Positions 1 to 4,452 of a stretch of DNA of 15,272 nucleotides are shown here, piece by piece (position 1 is the first letter of the stretch; every line of letters starts with the position of its first letter). The stretch comes from JAHISC01 sp964645815. GTDB lineage: Bacteria; Patescibacteriota; Patescibacteriia; UBA9934. The stretch covers positions 1 to 15,272 of the forward strand of contig CAZYCR010000020.1 of assembly GCA_964645815.1 (NCBI GenBank), written 5' to 3'. The notes beneath the pieces were generated by a model that made no database searches, was not told the DNA's origin, and saw only the letters and a list, made by a program, of their open reading frames with translations. Position numbers and translations under genes: made by a program.

Positions 1-68
1 AAATACACTACTCTTCGTGTTATTGTTTTCCAACAAAACAAATTTTGCTCACATATTTTATTTTTTTT

Positions 69-145
69 TGGTAGGTGGTGTGGTGTACTAACCCACGACC
101 TCGGGCTTATGAGTCCCACGCTCTAACCAACTGAGCTACCCAGCC
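69..145 (-). tRNA. tRNA-Met (anticodon CAU), with aberrant 3' half
   Basis: The minus strand reads a full-length tRNA-like sequence. It has a 7-base acceptor strand, TA at positions 8-9, a D-arm GCTC/GAGC with the loop AGTTGGTTA, an anticodon loop CTCATAA (CAU), a 5-base variable region and a genomic 3' ACCA. The 5' half is an excellent elongator-type tRNA-Met match. The 3' half is the right length but poor: the T-loop reads TTAGTAC instead of TTCRANY, and pairs 3-70 (C/C), 7-66 (G/A), 31-39 (A/G) and 53-61 (G/A) are mismatched. It lies downstream of tRNA-Leu on the same strand and probably shares its promoter. It could be a functional but divergent tRNA, a decaying copy, or a tRNA carrying assembly errors. 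The anticodon alone does not separate elongator Met from tRNA-Ile2 (modified CAU). Confidence 0.7.
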
Positions 146-176
146 ATACTTGTCTTTTTTGTGAACTACTTCGTCA

Positions 177-257
177 GAAATCTCCGCACTGCGTCACCGT
201 ACATTTAAGTACGGCTCCGGGTTGCTCGATTTCTTCCTTGTATTTCGCAAAAAATAC
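177..257. repeat. Hairpin-rich spacer between two tRNA genes
   Basis: Three nested or adjacent inverted repeats fill the gap between tRNA-Leu and tRNA-Met. CCGTAC (197-202) pairs perfectly with GTACGG (209-214) around a 6-base loop. An outer arm GAAATC (177-182) pairs with GATTTC (228-233). A separate 6-base stem GTATTT (240-245)/AAATAC (252-257) follows. No ORF of note lies here. The region may be a processing or termination structure in the tRNA transcript, or a copy of a dispersed palindromic intergenic element; the sequence alone does not decide. Confidence 0.4.
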
Positions 258-278
258 TGCGTATCGATCAGATCAAGA

Positions 279-365
279 TGGTGCCGCGGGCGGGAATCGA
301 ACCCGCACCATGTTGCCATGACAGGATTTTAAGTCCTGCGCGTCTACCAATTCCGCCACCGCGGC
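279..365 (-). tRNA. tRNA-Leu (anticodon UAA), CCA encoded
   Basis: On the minus strand the acceptor strands GCCGCGG and CCGCGGC pair perfectly over 7 bases. They are followed by discriminator A and a genomic CCA. The D-arm contains TGGCGGAATTGGTAGACGC, typical of leucine tRNAs. The anticodon stem CAGGA/TCCTG closes the loop CTTAAAA, giving UAA. A long class II variable arm follows, then a T-arm GCGGG TTCGATT CCCGC with a normal loop. Class II structure, discriminator A and anticodon together identify tRNA-Leu. It is the first gene after the promoter at 383-411. Confidence 0.96.
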
Positions 366-382
366 ACAACAATGGTGCGAAA

Positions 383-411
383 ATCGTATCAAAAAAATGC
401 AAAATAGTCAA
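383..411 (-). promoter_or_regulatory. Sigma-70-type promoter for the tRNA-Leu/tRNA-Met transcript
   Basis: On the minus strand a -35 box TTGACT (406-411) is separated by exactly 17 bases from a -10 box TACGAT (383-388). Transcription would start near 376, about 10 bases before the tRNA-Leu 5' end at 365, a normal leader for RNase P processing. The same -10 hexamer TACGAT appears in the adk promoter of this window. Confidence 0.75.
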
Positions 412-416
412 TCCTC

Positions 417-445
417 TTCGAGATACCCGTCAATCGTGTTATACT
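417..445 (+). promoter_or_regulatory. Possible promoter for the YdjM-like gene, giving a leaderless or near-leaderless mRNA
   Basis: A good -10 box TATACT (440-445) sits 17 bases after a weak -35 box TTCGAG (417-422). Transcription would start close to the ATG at 452, so the mRNA would have almost no leader. This fits the lack of any SD sequence before this gene. The promoter overlaps the upstream side of the divergent tRNA promoter. The weak -35 makes this uncertain. Confidence 0.35.
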
Positions 446-451
446 TTTGCC

Positions 452-913
452 ATGACGATTACCTCTCATACAGCCGTTGGCACAATTATTGGTCTCAGTG
501 TCGGTAACCCAATTTTAGGCTTTATTATTGGTTTTATTTCACATTACCTACTGGATATCATTCCTCACGGTGATGGTAAGATCTCTGATCAACTCCGAGT
601 CTATAAAAAGAAAAAAGGCCCGATTACTTATGGTAGTATCGATGCCATTATTGCCATTTTCGTATTACTCATTATTCTCAATATTTCTCCCGCCACCCAT
701 AATCAAGTTTTTTCTGCTGCAGTTGCAGGTAGTATTCTCCCGGATTTATTAACTGGCCTTTACGATCTTACCAAATGGAGGATGCTGAAAGGTTTTTACA
801 AAATTCATTTCTTTTTCCACGATCTGGTCATCAAACGTTGGCGCGATATCAACCTCACCTACTCTCTCATCTTGCAAGTAATTTTCGTTGCCTGTGTGCT
901 GGTCTATCTTTAG
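452..913 (+). CDS. YdjM-like integral membrane protein (putative metal-dependent hydrolase fold)
   Basis: This 153-aa protein is strongly hydrophobic, with membrane segments at about residues 8-30, 63-78, 86-101 and 136-152. The signature is H6 near the N-terminus, then SHYLLDIIPHGD (30-41) giving H31, D35, H39 and D41, then D64, PD at 97-98, and H119/H123 in HFFFHD. This pattern of membrane-embedded His/Asp resembles the YdjM/LexA-binding inner-membrane putative hydrolase family (PF04307). The substrate is unknown and the enzymatic role is inferred from that resemblance only. An in-frame extension to 278 exists, but it would read through the tRNA-Leu gene, so the start at 452 is preferred. 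Its stop codon overlaps the convergent neighbour by 4 bases. No SD sequence is seen. Confidence 0.7.
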   Translation: MTITSHTAVGTIIGLSVGNPILGFIIGFISHYLLDIIPHGDGKISDQLRVYKKKKGPITYGSIDAIIAIFVLLIILNISPATHNQVFSAAVAGSILPDLLTGLYDLTKWRMLKGFYKIHFFFHDLVIKRWRDINLTYSLILQVIFVACVLVYL

Positions 914-1401
914 AAAAAAGTCGCAATATTAACGGAAAGCAAAGTAACAATAATACCGGCGACTAAGATACCACTGGTCACACCAATCAAAGCGTATTTC
1001 ACCGGAACCTTCAAAGCCACCGCCGCCAGAGTTGCTGTGTAGAGCCCTGTAAATGGTAGCGGTAGTGCAGTAAACAGGAACAATGCCAAAGCGCCGTAAC
1101 GGGCGTATTTTTCTTGTACTCTTCTCTCTGCTCGATTGACAACAGAATCAATAATTTTTGTCAGCCATGGCGTATGCTTGGCAGTCACTTTTCTCAACCC
1201 ATCCAACCCGTAGTAAAGAGGAAAAAAAGGAATAAAATTTCCTAAAAGTGCCCAGCCCAAAGCAGTGAATGGATTTAAGAGCCACTCGTGAATGGCGATC
1301 GGAATCGCTAAACGAAGTTCGGTAATTGGTAACGCCGCTAAAATTGCTGTAGCTATAGTCGGCGGGAATTGTGATAAAAAATTTTGAATTTGTTCGATCA
1401 T
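910..1401 (-). CDS. Small multi-drug export family membrane protein (Sm_multidrug_ex-like)
   Basis: This 163-aa polytopic membrane protein has about four to five hydrophobic segments. The N-terminal motif ITELRLAIPIAI (26-37) is followed by LLGNFIPFFPL (about 52-62). The second half carries KYARYGALALFLFTALPLP and FTGLYTATLAAV. The paired E-L-R-x-A-I-P and A-x-P-L-P-x-T-G signatures are typical of PF06695, a small family annotated as putative multidrug export proteins. Transport by this family is weakly supported experimentally, so the substrate should be treated as unknown. The stop codon shares four bases with the convergent 452-913 gene. Upstream is the large palindrome at 1414-1559, which leaves little room for a conventional promoter; the element may carry the promoter, or the gene may be read from the carboxypeptidase transcript. 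No SD precedes the ATG. Confidence 0.85.
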   Translation of the reverse strand: MIEQIQNFLSQFPPTIATAILAALPITELRLAIPIAIHEWLLNPFTALGWALLGNFIPFFPLYYGLDGLRKVTAKHTPWLTKIIDSVVNRAERRVQEKYARYGALALFLFTALPLPFTGLYTATLAAVALKVPVKYALIGVTSGILVAGIIVTLLSVNIATFF

Positions 1402-1413
1402 ACTTTTTTGCTA

Positions 1414-1559
1414 GCTGGACCGGATTGTACAAATTATGAATGAGGTCTGATTTGCAAAACAGACTTTTCAGCAACAATTAAATACGTTAGACGAAAATTA
1501 TGACTGAAAAGGCCGTTTTGCGACAGACTGAAAAATAATTGTGTACAATCCGGTCCAGC
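1414..1559. repeat. 146-base near-palindromic element with 18-base perfect terminal inverted repeats (MITE-like)
   Basis: The ends GCTGGACCGGATTGTACA (1414-1431) and its exact reverse complement (1542-1559) match over 18 of 18 bases, and the match stops abruptly at both outer edges. Inside, the pairing continues: AATTAT next to each arm with a one-base bulge, then GTCTG, then GCAAAAC and CTTTTCAG. The inner 18 bases match at 16 positions, at 1454-1471 against 1504-1521. The central loop is about 32 bases (1472-1503). There is no coding potential and no clear target-site duplication. It starts 8 bases after the carboxypeptidase stop. It could be a non-autonomous miniature transposable element, or a very long hairpin acting in termination or mRNA stability. 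Confidence 0.75.
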
Positions 1560-1567
1560 ACTTTAAT

Positions 1568-2524
1568 CTACGACGGCCAATCAAAAACTTTAAAAACCCA
1601 GGCCGCTAAACCCTGTACTTCTTTCTCACGAGCCTCAATTGATTCCGACCCCATCACCACTACATAAACTTCGTGACCAGCTCGCTCAATAGCCGTAGTT
1701 AAGACATAGCCGGCTTGTGGTAAGTAGCCGGTCTTGCCAGCAAGAATCTTATATTCCCCATCATTTAAAAATGTCTTCAGAACGCCGTTGGTGTTATCGA
1801 TATCAATTCTGCGTCCACTTTCATGATACAACGTTAAGTGGCTAGTTATCATGTACTTTTGTAATTCCGGATAGCTCTCGCTGGCTGCCAATAATTTAAC
1901 CAAATCTCTAGCCGTTGACATGTTGTAACTATTGATTCCGGTTGGATCAACAAAAGTTGTGGCGTTCATGCCAAGTTCGGCGGCTTTCTGATTCATTGCT
2001 TCTATGAATTCCTCATCACTTAACCCAGAAAAGCGCATTAAGGATTCAGTGGCGGTATTATCTGAACCAACAATGCTCGCTGCAAAAACATCTTCGAGTT
2101 GCAAAGGATCGTAAAAAGCAAGATAAATTCTGCCGCCTTCTACCAAATCTAGCGCCGGGTCGAGAGTCACAAATTTTTCTAAATCAGGATTTTGATCCAA
2201 AAAAACCATGGCTGTCATCAACTTGGTTACACTCCCAATGGAGCGAAGTTCATCTGGACGTTTACCTAAGAGCATCATGCCGCTATCGCGATCAACTACC
2301 AACGCACTTTCAGCAGTAGTCACGATACCATAAGAATCCATTACTTTTTTAACCGGATAAGCTGGTAATTCGCGCTCAGATGCTGTTGGCAAATAAAGTT
2401 GGCTCGACAGGATGTAATCACTTCCCCCTTCTCCAACTTGATACTCAAAAAATGAAAGATCGCTTGGCAGCATCTGCATCACTAAACTGGCTACAACAAA
2501 TTGTCCAAGAAGTTTTGCGATCAT
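1568..2524 (-). CDS. D-alanyl-D-alanine carboxypeptidase, peptidase S11 (PBP5/DacF-like)
   Basis: This 318-aa penicillin-binding-protein-type serine peptidase removes the terminal D-Ala from peptidoglycan stem peptides outside the cytoplasmic membrane. All three active-site motifs are present and correctly spaced: SVTK (98-101, nucleophile Ser98), SDN (154-156) and KTG (264-266). A hydrophobic N-terminal stretch (about residues 3-20) would serve as signal peptide or anchor. The C-terminal dacA-type extension and amphipathic anchor are absent, so this is the catalytic domain only. Its ATG overlaps the scpB TGA in an ATGA arrangement, implying translational coupling. The same association of scpA, scpB and an S11 carboxypeptidase is familiar near Bacillus dacB. 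No SD is seen. The family is secure; the exact Dac subtype is not. Confidence 0.93.
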   Translation of the reverse strand: MIAKLLGQFVVASLVMQMLPSDLSFFEYQVGEGGSDYILSSQLYLPTASERELPAYPVKKVMDSYGIVTTAESALVVDRDSGMMLLGKRPDELRSIGSVTKLMTAMVFLDQNPDLEKFVTLDPALDLVEGGRIYLAFYDPLQLEDVFAASIVGSDNTATESLMRFSGLSDEEFIEAMNQKAAELGMNATTFVDPTGINSYNMSTARDLVKLLAASESYPELQKYMITSHLTLYHESGRRIDIDNTNGVLKTFLNDGEYKILAGKTGYLPQAGYVLTTAIERAGHEVYVVVMGSESIEAREKEVQGLAAWVFKVFDWPS

Positions 2525-3081
2525 ACTTCGGCTTCAGTCTTAAAAACTGCCTCTAATAAGGAATCGATTTTTTTATCATTGTGGAATTTATCATAATCAG
2601 GCAATTCTTCAACCGTATGGACTCCTAAGTGACGCAGCATTTCTGTCGATAAAGTATAAACTGGTTGAAAAAATTTCTTATCTTCCCGTTCTAAAATAAA
2701 ACCACGGACCATCAAATTGCGCAAAATCAAACTACAATTAACACCACGAATTTGTTCGATTTCTGGTTTGCTAATCGGTCCGCGATAAGCAATGATGGTT
2801 AAAGTTTCAAGTTGCGGTCTTGTTAATTCTGATTCAACCTCTTCCTTAGACATCTTTTCCAAAATCTCAGCAAATTGAGGATTGGTTGCCAATTCTGCAG
2901 CAGCACCAGCAACTACTAAATGGACACCTGAGTCGGCAACATTTAATTTTTGACCTAATTCCTCTAATGCATCTTTTATTTCATTCTCTTTAACGCTAAG
3001 CATTTTGGCGAGTTTGGCAAAAGAAACCGGTCTTGTTGACAAGAACAGAATACTTTCGATTTTTCCGGCTAGATCTTTCAT
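2521..3081 (-). CDS. scpB: Segregation and condensation protein ScpB
   Basis: This 186-aa ScpB is the winged-helix partner of the SMC-ScpAB complex that compacts and separates chromosomes. The N-terminal winged helix begins LAGKIESILFLSTRPVSFAK (4-23). The second winged helix carries the family core LTRPQLETLTIIAYRGPIS (86-104) and then EIEQIRGVN. The usual glycine-rich GRP-x-LYGTT segment is replaced by FFQPVYTLSTEML, keeping the tyrosine-threonine part. Length is typical. It is separated from scpA by 99 bases holding a structured element, which is unusual for genes that are normally tight or overlapping. It overlaps the carboxypeptidase gene by 4 bases. No SD precedes ATG at 3081; the leader is AT-rich. 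Confidence 0.93.
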   Translation of the reverse strand: MKDLAGKIESILFLSTRPVSFAKLAKMLSVKENEIKDALEELGQKLNVADSGVHLVVAGAAAELATNPQFAEILEKMSKEEVESELTRPQLETLTIIAYRGPISKPEIEQIRGVNCSLILRNLMVRGFILEREDKKFFQPVYTLSTEMLRHLGVHTVEELPDYDKFHNDKKIDSLLEAVFKTEAEV

Positions 3082-3092
3082 AATTATTTATC

Positions 3093-3173
3093 GCGGGTGA
3101 CACAGCTAGCGGGGTCCCCGACAGCGCGCAACGTAGTGAGCACTGATGGGGTGAAAGCTGTGGCAGGACCCGC
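3093..3173. repeat. GC-rich imperfect inverted-repeat element between scpA and scpB
   Basis: The outer arms GCGGGT (3093-3098) and ACCCGC (3168-3173) pair perfectly. CACAGCT (3101-3107) then pairs with AGCTGTG (3156-3162), and an inner CCCC (3115-3118) can pair with GGGG (3148-3151). The loop carries CGCGC and TGAGCACT. The sequence is clearly richer in GC than the genes on both sides and has no convincing ORF. It could be a dispersed palindromic element, an attenuator or processing site that sets the ScpA:ScpB ratio, or a small structured RNA. Confidence 0.6.
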
Positions 3174-3180
3174 CTTCATA

Positions 3181-3888
3181 TTATTCTTTTATTCTCTCGA
3201 TAATAATATCATTTTTTCCTTTGACTTGTTTGGCTGCAACCACTTGCCTTCTAATCAACTCCAACAAAGCCAAAAAGCTCACTACAATCTCCGGTCGACT
3301 CTTTCCCGCAGCAACAACATCCTTAAAATTTAACGATTGACGAGCAGTAATCGCTCCTTGCAACTCATTCATTCGCTCTTCGATTGACTTAACTCGCTCA
3401 ATCGATGCTTCTTGCAAAGCAAAAAATGGTTCAAGTCTTTTTCTAAGACTTGTAAAAGATTCAGCTAGAGTCGTTGGTGTCACATTTGGTGCTGCAACAA
3501 AATCCTGAGTTCTAGCCACCTCAATTTTTTTGAATGGTCGCCGAAAAAGATGAAAAGCTGAAAGAAACTTTGTTTCTAAAACGTCGGCTGCTTCCACAAA
3601 CTCCCGGTACAACCTCAGCTGTTCTTCCAAAGGAACAATGTTTTCCTCGGCCTCTGTCTCAAGATATGGCATGAGCTCCCGGCTTTTGAGATAAATGAGC
3701 CTGGTAGCTACAAGCAAAAAATCGGCCAGTTCATCAGAAGGTACCTCATGCTCTTCCAAGTAATCCAAAAAATCATTGGCAATTCCTGCCAGTGCTACAT
3801 CTTTAATTTCCAATTCTTTTTTATCAAGTAGTTCCAGGAGTAATCCTAATGGTCCGGTAAAAACTTCTTGCTTGGTCGCAAATGCCAT
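3181..3888 (-). CDS. scpA: Segregation and condensation protein ScpA (kleisin)
   Basis: This 235-aa kleisin bridges the SMC heads and binds ScpB in the bacterial condensin. The family N-terminus is clear: FTGPLGLLLELLDKKELEIK (10-29), followed by DFLLVATRLIYLKSRELMPY (56-75), which corresponds to the conserved A-x-x-L-x-x-K-S-R-x-L-x-P segment. The C-terminal winged-helix part (about 165-235) contains VVSFLALLELIRRQVVAAKQ, which contacts SMC. Length is in the normal range. It is the first gene of the scpA-scpB-carboxypeptidase run and lies divergently from the small GC-rich island. Just before the ATG there is AGGGGAG, but only two bases away, too close for an efficient SD. A promoter is proposed at 3898-3914. 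Confidence 0.93.
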   Translation of the reverse strand: MAFATKQEVFTGPLGLLLELLDKKELEIKDVALAGIANDFLDYLEEHEVPSDELADFLLVATRLIYLKSRELMPYLETEAEENIVPLEEQLRLYREFVEAADVLETKFLSAFHLFRRPFKKIEVARTQDFVAAPNVTPTTLAESFTSLRKRLEPFFALQEASIERVKSIEERMNELQGAITARQSLNFKDVVAAGKSRPEIVVSFLALLELIRRQVVAAKQVKGKNDIIIERIKE

Positions 3889-3897
3889 AACTCCCCT

Positions 3898-3914
3898 ATT
3901 TTAGCATCATTTTA
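3898..3914 (-). promoter_or_regulatory. Candidate tandem -10 boxes for scpA
   Basis: On the minus strand the octamer GCTAAAAT occurs twice, 11 bases apart. The -10-like hexamers TAAAAT lie at 3909-3914 and 3898-3903, the latter preceded by TGC as in an extended -10. A TSS from the proximal box would fall only a few bases before the scpA ATG at 3888. A -35-like TCAACA would overlap the -35 of the opposing promoter at 3935-3940. Support is weak. Confidence 0.35.
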
Positions 3915-3934
3915 GCCATTCTTCCACTCTTTTG

Positions 3935-3964
3935 TTGACATGGGCTCTTGGCTAAGGTTAGAGT
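3935..3964 (+). promoter_or_regulatory. Promoter of the two-gene membrane microprotein island
   Basis: A consensus -35 TTGACA (3935-3940) is followed after 18 bases by TAGAGT (3959-3964), a 4-of-6 match to the -10 consensus. Transcription would start near 3971, giving a leader of about 11 bases that is nearly all SD sequence (GGAGGTG) before ATG at 3982. An alternative -10, TATAGA, is too far away (23-base spacer). It is the only plus-strand promoter inside a long minus-strand region. Confidence 0.55.
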
Positions 3965-3981
3965 ATAGAAGGAGGTGTTCT

Positions 3982-4164
3982 ATGGAACTCGCGCCGCCGC
4001 CCCAGGGGCAGTCGGATCCTGCGCTTCCCTGGTACAACCGTGAACCTTGGTACGGCATTCTGGTCATCCTCATCCTCGTCACCATCATCGGCCTTCTCTC
4101 GGCCTTTGGTGACAACTCGCCAGAAGCCACTGACCAACTCTGGATCGGTCTCCAGAACATCTGA
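3982..4164 (+). CDS. Small single-span membrane protein, first gene of GC-rich island
   Basis: Not recognised as a known family. The 60-aa protein has a proline-rich hydrophilic N-terminus (ELAPPPQ, then PALPWYNREPWYG), one membrane helix (about residues 25-42, GILVILILVTIIGLLSAF) and a short acidic tail ending LWIGLQNI. By the positive-inside rule the Arg near residue 20 suggests the N-terminus is cytoplasmic. The start is fixed by a perfect SD, AGGAGGTG, a few bases before ATG at 3982; an in-frame ATG at 3940 would lie upstream of the promoter -10. Codon use is GC-rich at third positions (about three quarters by hand count), unlike neighbours. The next gene starts 15 bases after its stop, so the pair forms an operon. 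Possible roles include a membrane regulator, toxin-like peptide or transporter subunit; none can be chosen from sequence. Confidence 0.75.
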   Translation: MELAPPPQGQSDPALPWYNREPWYGILVILILVTIIGLLSAFGDNSPEATDQLWIGLQNI

Positions 4165-4179
4165 CCCAGGAGGCAACAA

Positions 4180-4377
4180 GTGCGCCGTCTCTTCAAATAC
4201 GCTGCCGTCGGCCTCTTGGCCTCGGTAGTCGTCAGTGTCATCTTCACTCCGATCGTCCTGCCCGGCTTCATCGCCGTTCTGGTGACGATCACCGTTTTCA
4301 GCATCGTGCCGACGATAATCGCTATCCCTGCGGTCCTCGTCTGCATGTTCCTAAAACCCGCCACGCGTGCTGCGTAG
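4180..4377 (+). CDS. Small two-span membrane protein, second gene of GC-rich island
   Basis: Not recognised as a known family. The 65-aa protein starts with a basic MRRLFKY and has two hydrophobic segments (about residues 8-31 and 31-58, separated by a Pro-Gly at PIVLPGF). It ends in a basic tail KPATRAA. This gives a likely hairpin topology with both termini in the cytoplasm. The start is GTG at 4180, supported by AGGAGG six bases upstream; no ATG fits. Third codon positions are GC-rich as in its partner gene. Its TAG stop (4375-4377) lies inside the terminator hairpin, so the gene ends in the terminator stem. Co-transcription with 3982-4164 is very likely. It may be a membrane-active peptide or the partner of the single-span protein. 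Confidence 0.75.
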   Translation: MRRLFKYAAVGLLASVVVSVIFTPIVLPGFIAVLVTITVFSIVPTIIAIPAVLVCMFLKPATRAA

Positions 4378-4384
4378 GCGGGTT
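4355..4384 (+). terminator. Hairpin terminator ending the GC-rich island, containing the stop codon
   Basis: AACCCGCC (4355-4362) pairs perfectly with GGCGGGTT (4377-4384). An inner stem ACGC/GCGT (4363-4366 with 4372-4375) closes a 5-base loop, with one bulged A. The long GC stem is followed only by CATAGTTTGT, so the U-tract is poor. The TAG stop of the second small gene sits in the 3' half of the stem. It may also block transcription coming from aspS on the other strand. Confidence 0.65.
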
Positions 4385-4395
4385 CATAGTTTGTA

Positions 4396-4439
4396 AGAGT
4401 TATTAAGTAGTTGAGTTAACTCCACCAGTTTATAACTTT
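4396..4439. terminator. Imperfect palindrome downstream of aspS, possible terminator
   Basis: A 38-base imperfect palindrome (4399-4436) is centred on GTTAAC, with 15 of 19 positions matching between the arms; two A-T pairs and a G-T wobble extend it outward to 4396-4439. It lies 13 bases past the aspS stop on the minus strand and just beyond the island terminator. There is no clear T-run on either strand. It may terminate aspS or be a binding site. Confidence 0.35.
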
Positions 4440-4452
4440 ATCACTCAGTAAC

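Noticed and set aside
278..451. N-terminal extension of the YdjM-like ORF
   Set aside because: It would be translated straight through the tRNA-Leu gene and its promoter. The ATG at 452 starts at the hydrophobic domain.
1148..1477. 109-aa minus-strand ORF overlapping the export-family gene and the palindrome
   Set aside because: It is a different frame from a clear membrane-protein gene, with no membrane or domain pattern of its own.
1414..1559. A full insertion sequence
   Set aside because: Only about 146 bases with no transposase reading frame; at most a non-autonomous element.
2521..2524. Possible TGA recoding (code 25, as in some CPR groups)
   Set aside because: scpB ends in TGA at the correct family length in an ATGA overlap, and the 60-aa island gene also ends in TGA. 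No in-frame TGA was needed inside any core gene.
3912..4364. 150-aa minus-strand ORF antisense to the GC-rich island
   Set aside because: It is Met/Arg/Thr-rich low-complexity translation with no motif, no SD and no promoter. It arises because the opposite strand is GC-rich and free of stops. The plus-strand genes have SD, promoter and terminator.
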